This document shows, one piece after another, positions 1 to 6,431 of a stretch of DNA of 6,431 nt. Origin of the DNA: M55B129 sp964506505 (lineage in GTDB: Bacteria; Bacillota; Dethiobacteria; DTU022); contig CAZDKY010000067.1 in NCBI GenBank assembly GCA_964506505.1, positions 1 through 6,431 on the forward strand, given 5' to 3'. Both the position numbers and the translations under genes were made by a program. Numbering within the stretch: position 1 is the first letter of the stretch; the number at the start of each line of letters is the position of its first letter. The notes under the pieces are model-generated. The model was not told the origin of the DNA. It did no database searches and was given only the letters and a program-made list of their open reading frames with translations.

Positions 1-803
1 ACGAAGCCCGCTGGGGTATGCGCATGGGCGATGGGTGCCTTACTGATATCATGATTAAGGATGGACTCTGGTGCGCTTTCAATGATTATCACATGGGGAT
101 AACCGCCGAAAATATTGCTGAAAGATACGGCATCAACAGGGAGGATCAGGACTGTTTTGCCCTTGAGAGCCAGAAAAGGGCTCTGGCCGCTATCAGAAGT
201 GGCCGTTTCAGGGATGAGATTGTTCCGGTTCCCGTACCACAGAGAAAGGGAGATCCGGTCAACTTTGTCGATGATGAACATCCGCGGGAAACTTCTCTCG
301 AGGCTTTGGCCAAACTGAAACCTGCCTTTAAAAAAGAAGGCACCGTTACTGCAGGTAATGCTTCAGGTATAAATGACAGCGCTGCGGCAGTGGTGGTAAT
401 GAGCCGCGAAAAAGCGGAAGAACTCGGTTTGAAACCGCTGGTTAGGATCTGCGGATATGCTTCGGCAGGAGTCGATCCGGCAGTTATGGGAACCGGTCCG
501 ATACCGGCAACCCGAAAAGCGCTGAAGCGAACTGGATGGAAAATTGAAGACATCGAATTAATCGAAGCCAACGAGGCTTTTGCCGCTCAGGCCCTTGCCG
601 TAATCAGGGAGTTCAATCTTAATACTGAGATAACCAATGTCAATGGAGGGGCCATAGCACTCGGGCACCCCATCGGAGCGAGCGGTGCTCGCATATTTAT
701 AACGCTCCTTTATGAAATGGAAAAAAGAGATATCAACAAAGGACTGGCCACACTCTGTATTGGAGGCGGTCAGGGCATTGCCTGTACAGTCGAAAGGGAT
801 TGA
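1..803 (+). CDS. Acetyl-CoA acetyltransferase (thiolase), 3' part; 5' end outside window
   Basis: Thiolases catalyse reversible condensation or thiolytic cleavage of acyl-CoAs (two acetyl-CoA to acetoacetyl-CoA, or cleavage of 3-ketoacyl-CoA) in the cytoplasm. The frame is already open at base 3 (EARWGM...), so the ATG at 18 is an internal methionine and the gene starts upstream. Visible family motifs are WGMRMGD near the left edge, AGNASGIND (residues about 117-125 counting from base 3), EANEAFAAQ, the GGAIALGHPIGASG signature with the catalytic His (codon 666-668), and LCIGGGQG with the second catalytic Cys (codon 756-758). About 266 residues are present. By comparison with the roughly 392-residue Zoogloea-type enzyme, about 126 N-terminal residues are missing, including the nucleophilic Cys near position 89. 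The stop is 27 nt before the carbamoyltransferase gene, suggesting one operon. Biosynthetic thiolase versus beta-oxidation ketothiolase cannot be decided from this part. The family assignment is secure. Confidence 0.96.
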   Translation, partial: EARWGMRMGDGCLTDIMIKDGLWCAFNDYHMGITAENIAERYGINREDQDCFALESQKRALAAIRSGRFRDEIVPVPVPQRKGDPVNFVDDEHPRETSLEALAKLKPAFKKEGTVTAGNASGINDSAAAVVVMSREKAEELGLKPLVRICGYASAGVDPAVMGTGPIPATRKALKRTGWKIEDIELIEANEAFAAQALAVIREFNLNTEITNVNGGAIALGHPIGASGARIFITLLYEMEKRDINKGLATLCIGGGQGIACTVERD

Positions 804-814
804 ATGTAACAAAA

Positions 815-821
815 AAGGAGG
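815..821 (+). promoter_or_regulatory. Ribosome binding site of the carbamoyltransferase gene
   Basis: AAGGAGG lies 9 nt before the ATG at 831, near-ideal strength and spacing. It decides the start: the next in-frame ATG (843) would be 21 nt away from this site. The 27-nt gap holds no room for a separate terminator or promoter, supporting co-transcription with the thiolase. Confidence 0.9.
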
Positions 822-830
822 AACTGGTAA

Positions 831-1763
831 ATGGCTGTTGATATGAAAGGAAAAGATGTAATATCAATTCACGATCTACACCGGGAAGAAGTGGAACAGG
901 TCATTGATACTGCCCATATTTTAAAGATGAAAAATAAGCTTGGTGAGATTTATCATCCACTGCAGGGTAAAACGCTGGGGATGATCTTTCAGAAGTCATC
1001 TACTAGGACAAGAGTTTCCTTTGAAGTAGGAATGTGGCAGCTTGGTGGTTATGCCCTTTTCTTAAGTGCCAACGATATGCAGCTGAAAAGGGGTGAAACA
1101 ATAGCCGATACGGCGAGGAATTTAAGTCGTTATTTGGATGGGATAATGATCAGAACTTTTGATCATCAGGATGTAGTCGATCTTGCCCAATACGGCTCCA
1201 TTCCGGTAATTAACGGTTTAACGGATTTGCTGCATCCCTGCCAGGTTTTGGCCGATCTTTTTACAATCAGGGAGAAAAAGGGAAGGCTGGAGGGTATTAA
1301 GTTGGCTTACATCGGGGACGGCAATAACATGGCCCATTCGCTGATGTTTGGCGGGGCTAAAATGGGTATGCATGTGGTCATTTGCTCGCCTTCGGGTTTT
1401 GAACCTGATCCTGAGGTGATCCGTCTATCACGTTTGGACGCGGCGAAATCCGGGGCAAGCATCAATGTACAGGATGATCCCGCTGAGGCTGTCAAAGGAG
1501 CGGATATTATTTATACCGATGTCTGGACCAGCATGGGGATGGAAAAAGAATACGAAGAAAGGTTGAAAAGTTTCCAGCGTTACCAGGTGAACGGGGCATT
1601 GCTTGAAAAAGCCCAGGAAGATGTTCTGGTTATGCATTGTCTTCCGGCCCACCGTGGTGAAGAAATAACCGATGATGTTATTGAAGGTCCGCGCTCAATT
1701 GTATTCGATCAGGCAGAAAATCGTCTACATGTGCAAAAAGCGATTCTTGCCCTGGTTATATAA
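831..1763 (+). CDS. argF: Ornithine carbamoyltransferase
   Basis: The enzyme transfers the carbamoyl group of carbamoyl phosphate to ornithine, giving citrulline and phosphate. It serves arginine synthesis, or runs in reverse in arginine deiminase catabolism; it is cytoplasmic and usually trimeric. The 310 residues are the normal full length. Carbamoyl-phosphate-binding motifs are SSTRTR (56-61), HPCQ (135-138) and the Arg of ENRLHVQKA (Arg298). The ornithine side shows GDGNNMAHS (162-170), the DxxxSMG loop (Asp230 to Gly236) and HCLPAHRGEE (269-278) with the catalytic Cys270. The SMG loop and HCLP favour ornithine over the aspartate, putrescine or N-acetylornithine relatives. No key residue is missing. 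Its neighbours are a thiolase and a CoA-dehydratase-activase-like protein; no other arginine gene is visible, so anabolic versus catabolic use cannot be decided. The symbol argF follows the family; a catabolic enzyme would be called arcB. Confidence 0.95.
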   Translation: MAVDMKGKDVISIHDLHREEVEQVIDTAHILKMKNKLGEIYHPLQGKTLGMIFQKSSTRTRVSFEVGMWQLGGYALFLSANDMQLKRGETIADTARNLSRYLDGIMIRTFDHQDVVDLAQYGSIPVINGLTDLLHPCQVLADLFTIREKKGRLEGIKLAYIGDGNNMAHSLMFGGAKMGMHVVICSPSGFEPDPEVIRLSRLDAAKSGASINVQDDPAEAVKGADIIYTDVWTSMGMEKEYEERLKSFQRYQVNGALLEKAQEDVLVMHCLPAHRGEEITDDVIEGPRSIVFDQAENRLHVQKAILALVI

Positions 1764-1795
1764 GCTAATGATCGCAATCAGGAACAGTTTTTGCA

Positions 1796-1806
1796 AAAGG
1801 AAGTGA
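1796..1806 (+). promoter_or_regulatory. Extended ribosome binding site deciding a GTG start
   Basis: AAAGGAAGTGA matches the 16S-complementary AAAGGAGGTGA with one mismatch. It lies 7 nt before a GTG (1814) that is directly followed by an ATG (1817) in the same frame. Measured from the GGAAG core, the gap is 10 nt to the GTG and 13 nt to the ATG, so the GTG is slightly preferred. The choice changes the protein by one residue only. Confidence 0.65.
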
Positions 1807-1813
1807 AATACTT

Positions 1814-4800
1814 GTGATGAAGGCTAAGGAGCCTGGATATTTAAATGAACTATTCCTTGGCCTGGATGTAGGTGTTTTTGCAGCCAAGGGTGTTTTAGTA
1901 GATCACGATAGGACATCCGTAGTTACATTTCCCATAGCAGGGAGGCCGGTTGAAGCAGCCGGAAAGTGCATTGATCATCTACTCGAAAATTACGGTAACA
2001 GAGAAATAAAAATTGGGGTGACCGGGCAGAATGCAGCCCTGGTAGCCGAAAGTGTGGGTATTAAACCTCTCCTGGAAATTGAAGCTCTTCAGGCAGGATT
2101 GATGCACTATAGAATAAAAGCTAAGTATGTTTTATCGCTGGGTCACGAAAACATGCATTACCTGGAAATGGACGGAGAAGGGCAAATCGAGTATTTCAGC
2201 CGTAACGGTCAGTGCGCAGCCGGCAGTGGTTCATTCTGGTATCAGCAGGCTACCAGGATGGGTTACAATGACCGTGAACTGGCGGTAGTTGCCCTGGAAG
2301 CAGAATCGGCTGTGCCCATTTCCGGTCGCTGTGCCGTGTTTGCCAAGTCCGATATGACCCATGCTATTAATGAAGGAGCAACTCAGAGCGCCGTATCAGC
2401 GGGAATGGCTAAAGCACTGGTTGAAAACGTGATTACAGGGGTGGCTCGCAACAGGATTAAGGGGGACGGACTGCTTGCCGCCGTTGGAGGAGTTGCTAAT
2501 AACGGGGCTGTTTTGAAATATTTGAAAGAACACTGTTCGCAGGTAGGGGTCGATGTCATGGTTCCTGCCAACCATGAATATATAAATGCTATTGGAGCAG
2601 CGGTAAAAGGGATCACAGTTAGGATCTCGGTAATTACCGAAAAGAAGCTTCGCACTCCTCCCTATAAACCGGAAAATCCGTTGCCGCCTCTTGATCCCGA
2701 TACGGTAAATTATATTTTGCCAGAACAAAAGAAAACTGCATATGATCTTTCAAAGATCTACCTGGGTGTCGATTGCGGTTCAGTTTCCACAAAGTGTGTT
2801 CTTCTGGATGGCAATGGTATTCAGATTGGCGGTATTTATCTGCCGACCACCGGACGGCCTGCCCTGCAGGTTCTTGAACTGATGAAAAAAGTGGATGAAG
2901 CATACGGAGAACTAATAGGCGATGTTCCTATAGTTGCCTGTACAACCGGTTCAGGCCGCTTTCTATCCCAGAAAATTCTCAATGCCGAATATGCCGTTGA
3001 CGAAATAACCTGCCAGGCGGAAGGGGTTAAATCGCTTTTTCCTGATGATAAAACACTCTCCATTATAGAAATCGGCGGTGAGGACTCCAAATATATCAAG
3101 CTGGAAAAAGGTATGCTTTTTGATTACAATATGAATCCTGTTTGTGCCGCCGGAACCGGCACATTCCTGGAAAACCTTGCCGAACTGCTGGAAATTGACA
3201 TAAAGGGAGAATTTTCGGAGAAGGCTTTTGCTGCTGAGTATGCAGTTGACCTTGGTGATATATGCACAATCATATCTCAATCAATTCTTGCTTCTGCCTC
3301 GGCCCGTGGATTGCCCCTGAATGAACAGCTGGTCAGTCTTGCTTATTCATCGGCCCAGAATTATCTGAGCCGGACCGTTGATAAAAGGCCTTTGGATGGA
3401 CGGTTGATCTTTGCAGGGGCAACAGCGAAAAACCATGCCCTGGCTGCCGCCCTGTCTGCTGTTACCCGTCAAAAAATATATGTGCCGCCCGAGCCTGAAT
3501 TAACAGGCGCACTGGGCAGTGCCCTGATGGCCTTGAAGTTTCATCAGATGAAAATAAAGGGTGATTATTCCTTCCGCAGTCTGAAAAAGATTATGCATTT
3601 CGAAGTCAGCAAACGGCCCTGCCGGGCAGAATGTAAATACGACCATAACTGCATGCTCAATATCATTAGTTTTACTGATGGTAATAAGTTTATCTATGGC
3701 GATCGATGCGGACGCTATTCTGGACTGGAGAAAGCGGACAAAGGAAATGAACTTCCAGATTATGCTGCCGAACGATTGGCCCTGATGGAAAAAGTTGCTC
3801 CTGAGCCTCCGGAGAAGGGGCCGCGCATTGGTATTGCCCGCGGGGGACTGTACTTTGACTATTACCCATACTGGGCTGCTTTTTTCAAAACGCTTGGTGC
3901 AAGGGTTATCCGTTCGGGGGAAACAAAGGCCGAAACCTTGCAGAAAGGCAAAATCAGCCTGGATTCGGAAATGTGTTACCCGATGAAAGTATTAATAGGC
4001 CACTACCGGGAACTGAGCGAAAAAGATCTTGATTATATTTTTATTCCTGAAATTATTGATATGGAAGCGATGCCCTGGGCCCCGCAGTGGCCACGATCTT
4101 TTGTTTGTCCCCTGCTTCAGACAGTAAGGGGAACGGTGGCTAATTCGGTAGCCATAGATAAAGAAAAGATCCTCTATGCAAAATTGAATTATCGAAGCGG
4201 TATTGGCAGGCTAAGATATCAGCTGAAGGCGATTGCAAGGAAGGTCATGGGTAAACGTTTCAATGAAAATATTTTTGAGCAGGCTCTCGAGAATGCCGAA
4301 AATGCCAGTGAAAATCTAAGAAAAGAAATAGTAAGGGTTGCAGAGGATTCACTGAAAAGGCTTCGGGAAAATCCCGATCAACCGGCTGTGGTATTTCTCA
4401 GCCGTGGTTATACTCTGTATGACGAATTCGTATCCAAGAAAGCAGTCCGCTATGCCAGACAAACAGGCATGATAGCCCTGCCCCATGAGTACCTTGTTGT
4501 CTATTTACAGGCCTGGTTTAACGGGGAAATTAAGTCAGTTTACCTCGATCCGCACCGGGAAGAATTTATCACTTACCTGGATAAAGAAGTTAAAAGAATG
4601 GAAAACATTTACCCGACCCAGCTTCAGAAGATTCTTTCTGCAGTGATCATGGTAAATTTCATGAACGTGAAAAAAAGTGAAACCGGCCTCCCGGGGCTTA
4701 ACCTCGTTCTGCTCGATCCTTTTAAATGCGGCCCCAACGCCATGCTGCGTCATTACCTCGGGGAAATGACCAGTTACCTGCGTTTGACGCTGGATGAACA

Positions 4801-6184
4801 TACGGCAGCGGCTGGATTGATTACCCGCCTGGAAGCATTTAAGAATACCGTTCTTACAAAAAAAGAATTTCATAAAAATACACTGTTGTCTTCTCAAACC
4901 TGTTCTTTGATTGATCGGAACTGGCATAAAATATTAATTCCCGAACCAACGAGGCACTCCGGTGTTTTTGCCGCCATGTTCCGGCAAGCAGGGTTAAAAG
5001 CAGAAGTTTTGCCTCGCTGTGCAGAAGGGGATCTTGCTATGGCCAGGCAGTACATAAATGGGGAAGAGTGTCTTCCTTTCATCCAAAATTTGCAGGATAT
5101 TTTGCAATACCTGAAAAACAAGGGGGAAAGCAATCTAAACGGCGAAGTATTTTTCCAGGGATGGGCTTCCGGGCCCTGCCGGTACGGGCTTTATGCTCCA
5201 ACCCAGTCTCTGGTTATCAACAAGGCCGGCTGCAGAGAAGGACGCATTTGCGCCATTAAATTTGCTGATGTGAACAAAAGATTCGGTTTTGGATTTGTCA
5301 TTGGACTGTACAATGCCCTGATGGTAAGCGATCTTCTCTATAAAATACTTCACCGTGTAAGACCATATGAAATACAGAAAGGGGAAACCGATGCTCTCTT
5401 TGAACGTTTCAGTGATAAACTGGAAAAATTGCTGGAAGGGCTTGACTTCAAACTGAGCGGAATATTAAGCAGTGGTTACCGTAAGCCACTGGAAACTTTT
5501 CTGAAGGAAGCGGCGGGGGAGTTCGGCAAAATTGAAATGAAGAAAGAAATGAGACCCCGTATACTGCTGGGCGGAGAATTTTATGTCCGACTTGATGATC
5601 GATGCAACCAGTCGGTAATTGCGAAAATTGAAAAGGCAGGCGGAGAAGTTTGCCTCGCCCCGGCAACAGAGCTCTTTACTTATACACTTTATATAGATGC
5701 TCTGGAAGCTCTGGAGGATTACAAAAACTTTCGGCGGATTTCTTCTTATTTTAAATATTTTTTGTATATGCAAATATTAAAGATTGCCCAACGTGACGAA
5801 ATGGTGCTGGAGAAAGCGGCCGGACCGCTTATCGGTGGACTTGAAGAACCTGCTCCGCAGCAGATAATGGCTTTAGCTTCAAAGTATGTTTCAAAGCATT
5901 ACGGTGGTGAACCGCCGATGACTATTGGCCGAGCAGCCAATTTTGCTGAGAGAGAAAGAGTTTCCGGAGCCATATTTGTTGCTCCTTTTACCTGTATGCC
6001 CGGTTCAGTAGTTGAAGCACAGCAGAGGATCATGCAGGAAGATCTGGGTATTCCAATTGTTACAGTTTATTATGACGGCAAAGAAAGTGCTAACCGCGAT
6101 GAACTGGTGGAGGGTGTGATCTTCCAGGCCCGTCAGAGATTTGAAACGCGGATGCCGGGCGCCAAACACTGTCAACCTTGCTAA
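1814..6184 (+). CDS. Giant acyl-CoA dehydratase activase-like fusion protein (two ASKHA ATPase domains + DUF2229/COG3581-like iron-sulfur part)
   Basis: A 1456-residue protein related to the ATP-dependent activators (HgdC, BadF/BadG, BcrA/BcrD) of 2-hydroxyacyl-CoA dehydratases and benzoyl-CoA reductases. Domain order: ASKHA domain 1 (about 13-270); proline-rich linker (about 280-312); ASKHA domain 2 (about 315-577); four-Cys segment Cys603/607/613/632; DUF2229-like region (about 671-905: PYW, SEMCYPMK with Cys721, RGYTLYD); C-terminal part (about 960-1440) with KCGPN (Cys972), LDEHTAAAGLITR, GEECLPF (Cys1086), SGPCRYG (Cys1122), GEFYVR and PFTCMPG (Cys1394). Domain 2 has intact nucleotide motifs: DCGSVSTK (320-327), IGGEDSK (420-426), CAAGTG (Cys444) and GALGSA. 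Domain 1 has degenerate ones, DVGVFAAK (18-25) and LGHENMH (109-115), but keeps Cys134 and Cys173. The length matches the roughly 1400-residue fused activases common in anaerobic Firmicutes. No signal peptide or membrane helix is seen, so it is probably cytoplasmic. Known family: ATP-driven injection of a low-potential electron into a cluster-bearing partner. The actual substrate here is unknown. The stop is TAA followed at once by an in-frame TAG. Confidence 0.92.
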   Translation: MMKAKEPGYLNELFLGLDVGVFAAKGVLVDHDRTSVVTFPIAGRPVEAAGKCIDHLLENYGNREIKIGVTGQNAALVAESVGIKPLLEIEALQAGLMHYRIKAKYVLSLGHENMHYLEMDGEGQIEYFSRNGQCAAGSGSFWYQQATRMGYNDRELAVVALEAESAVPISGRCAVFAKSDMTHAINEGATQSAVSAGMAKALVENVITGVARNRIKGDGLLAAVGGVANNGAVLKYLKEHCSQVGVDVMVPANHEYINAIGAAVKGITVRISVITEKKLRTPPYKPENPLPPLDPDTVNYILPEQKKTAYDLSKIYLGVDCGSVSTKCVLLDGNGIQIGGIYLPTTGRPALQVLELMKKVDEAYGELIGDVPIVACTTGSGRFLSQKILNAEYAVDEITCQAEGVKSLFPDDKTLSIIEIGGEDSKYIKLEKGMLFDYNMNPVCAAGTGTFLENLAELLEIDIKGEFSEKAFAAEYAVDLGDICTIISQSILASASARGLPLNEQLVSLAYSSAQNYLSRTVDKRPLDGRLIFAGATAKNHALAAALSAVTRQKIYVPPEPELTGALGSALMALKFHQMKIKGDYSFRSLKKIMHFEVSKRPCRAECKYDHNCMLNIISFTDGNKFIYGDRCGRYSGLEKADKGNELPDYAAERLALMEKVAPEPPEKGPRIGIARGGLYFDYYPYWAAFFKTLGARVIRSGETKAETLQKGKISLDSEMCYPMKVLIGHYRELSEKDLDYIFIPEIIDMEAMPWAPQWPRSFVCPLLQTVRGTVANSVAIDKEKILYAKLNYRSGIGRLRYQLKAIARKVMGKRFNENIFEQALENAENASENLRKEIVRVAEDSLKRLRENPDQPAVVFLSRGYTLYDEFVSKKAVRYARQTGMIALPHEYLVVYLQAWFNGEIKSVYLDPHREEFITYLDKEVKRMENIYPTQLQKILSAVIMVNFMNVKKSETGLPGLNLVLLDPFKCGPNAMLRHYLGEMTSYLRLTLDEHTAAAGLITRLEAFKNTVLTKKEFHKNTLLSSQTCSLIDRNWHKILIPEPTRHSGVFAAMFRQAGLKAEVLPRCAEGDLAMARQYINGEECLPFIQNLQDILQYLKNKGESNLNGEVFFQGWASGPCRYGLYAPTQSLVINKAGCREGRICAIKFADVNKRFGFGFVIGLYNALMVSDLLYKILHRVRPYEIQKGETDALFERFSDKLEKLLEGLDFKLSGILSSGYRKPLETFLKEAAGEFGKIEMKKEMRPRILLGGEFYVRLDDRCNQSVIAKIEKAGGEVCLAPATELFTYTLYIDALEALEDYKNFRRISSYFKYFLYMQILKIAQRDEMVLEKAAGPLIGGLEEPAPQQIMALASKYVSKHYGGEPPMTIGRAANFAERERVSGAIFVAPFTCMPGSVVEAQQRIMQEDLGIPIVTVYYDGKESANRDELVEGVIFQARQRFETRMPGAKHCQPC
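1850..2623 (+). other. Domain: N-terminal degenerate BadF/HgdC-type ASKHA domain
   Basis: Residues about 13-270 of the large protein. The overall fold markers are recognisable: the GLDVG opening strand, VTG (69-71), NGQCAAGSG (131-139), SGRCAVFAKSDM (170-181), GGVANN (225-230) and GAA (261-263). The usual Ser/Thr after DxG is Val21. The second phosphate motif, [DE]IGGxDxK in relatives, reads SLGHENMH (108-115), so its acidic and lysine positions are Asn113 and His115. The Cys pair 134/173 is 39 residues apart, as in HgdC (Cys127/Cys166). I infer a structural or cluster-holding half with weakened nucleotide use. Confidence 0.8.
2756..3544 (+). other. Domain: second, canonical BadF/HgdC-type ASKHA ATPase domain
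   Basis: Residues about 315-577 of the large protein. It carries phosphate-1 motif DCGSVSTK (320-327), TTGSGR (377-382), phosphate-2 motif EIGGEDSK (419-426), NPVCAAGTGTFL (441-452), LGDICTIISQS (480-490), AGATAKN (534-540) and TGALGSA (564-570). Cys444 and Cys484, 40 residues apart, match the two cluster ligands that each HgdC monomer supplies. This is the domain expected to bind and hydrolyse ATP. Confidence 0.88.
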
Positions 6185-6194
6185 TAGATCGCCC

Positions 6195-6376
6195 GCCTCC
6201 TGCATAACATTACGCGCCGGCTTTGCATCCAAGTATTGAAGGTGCTCGGATTTTCAGGCTGCGTCAGAACTCGCTCGCTTAACGCTCGCTCAGACAACTG
6301 CCGCAGTTATTCTGAAAATCCTGCGCTCCTCTCGTTTGTCGCAAAGCTTGATGCGCGTTGGTGGTATGCAGGAGGC
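6195..6376. repeat. 182-bp nested imperfect palindromic element
   Basis: The outer ends are a perfect 12-bp inverted repeat, GCCTCCTGCATA (6195-6206) with TATGCAGGAGGC (6365-6376). The arms continue imperfectly inward: ACGCGC (6212-6217) pairs with GCGCGT (6353-6358), and GCTTTGC (6220-6226) with GCAAAGC (6341-6347). A second perfect inverted repeat follows, GGATTTTCAG (6248-6257) with CTGAAAATCC (6312-6321). The element begins 10 nt after the activase stop. It has no coding capacity I would defend and encodes no transposase, and no target-site duplication is evident at its edges. It could be a non-autonomous MITE-like or REP/BIME-like repeat, or a structured 3' end of the transcript. Confidence 0.85.
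6248..6321. repeat. Inner hairpin with CTCGCT-rich tip
   Basis: The stem is GGATTTTCAG/CTGAAAATCC (10 perfect pairs). After an unequal bulge (1 nt left, 5 nt right) it continues with CTGCGTCAG (6259-6267) against CTGCCGCAG (6298-6306), which pairs at 8 of 9 positions. The tip is made of direct, not inverted, repeats: CGCTCGCT at 6272-6279 and 6283-6290, and TCAGA at 6264-6268 and 6290-6294. There is no U-tract directly after the stem, so it is not a classical intrinsic terminator. Confidence 0.75.
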
Positions 6377-6431
6377 TTTGTTATGTCCTTTGATCGGGTA
6401 TATGTTCTTACACTCGGTACAGAGGATTAAA

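Noticed and set aside
18..20. ATG at 18 as the thiolase start
   Set aside because: The codons before it (E A R W G) match the thiolase family, the protein would lack the nucleophile domain, and the window simply begins inside the gene.
146..812. Minus-strand ORFs opposite the thiolase
   Set aside because: They lie entirely antisense to a gene with clear family motifs and have no ribosome binding sites or recognisable domains. The same applies to the minus-strand ORFs opposite the other two genes.
1789..1798. TTTTGCAAAA palindrome between the carbamoyltransferase and activase genes
   Set aside because: It is a short A/T palindrome overlapping the ribosome binding site. It is too weak to call an operator or terminator.
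6195..6390. Intrinsic terminator formed by the outer hairpin
   Set aside because: After the right arm comes TTTGTTATGTCC, not a continuous T-tract, and the arms are far apart. Termination remains possible but is not supported by the sequence.
6187..6396. GATCG on both sides of the palindrome as a target-site duplication
   Set aside because: The two copies lie at unequal distances from the element ends (3 and 15 bp), so they are not a duplication at the insertion point.
6236..6430. 64-codon plus-strand ORF
   Set aside because: It runs almost entirely through the palindromic element, with composition dictated by the repeat, no recognisable motif, and no ribosome binding site before its first ATG.
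6383..6430. 15-codon reading frame with AGGAGG (6370-6375) 7 nt before its ATG
   Set aside because: The AGGAGG is part of the repeat's outer arm and is fixed by pairing with the left arm. The peptide is too short and featureless to call as a gene.

Overview
The window reads as one plus-strand transcription unit from an obligately anaerobic bacterium, most likely a Firmicute of the Clostridia/Peptococcaceae/Syntrophomonadaceae kind. The evidence is strong AGGAGG-type ribosome binding sites, mid-range GC, an acyl-CoA thiolase, and a very large oxygen-sensitive-type activase of the 2-hydroxyacyl-CoA dehydratase/benzoyl-CoA reductase activator superfamily. The lineage is inferred from family knowledge, not from a marker gene.

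Layout: (1) 1-803, the C-terminal two thirds of an acetyl-CoA acetyltransferase (thiolase) whose N-terminus, including the nucleophilic cysteine, lies upstream of the window. (2) 831-1763, a complete 310-residue ornithine carbamoyltransferase with all signature motifs. (3) 1814-6184, a 1456-residue protein that fuses two BadF/HgdC-type ASKHA ATPase domains, a four-cysteine segment, a DUF2229-like region and a long C-terminal part with the conserved cysteine motifs of the COG3580/COG3581 (2-hydroxyacyl-CoA dehydratase-like) proteins. (4) 6195-6376, a 182-bp nested imperfect inverted repeat starting 10 nt after the last stop codon. (5) 6377-6431, 55 bp with no supportable gene.

Gaps between genes are 27 and 50 nt, each containing a ribosome binding site and no visible terminator, so co-transcription is likely. 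The thiolase points to acyl-CoA (beta-oxidation or butyrate-type) metabolism. The large activase-like protein would be an ATP-driven low-potential electron-transfer machine whose acceptor is unknown. The carbamoyltransferase does not obviously belong to that theme.

The most interesting points are the activase-like fusion, in which the first ATPase domain has lost nucleotide-binding motifs but kept its cluster-ligand cysteines, and the palindromic element behind it. All opposite-strand and out-of-frame ORFs overlap the three genes and look like shadows.
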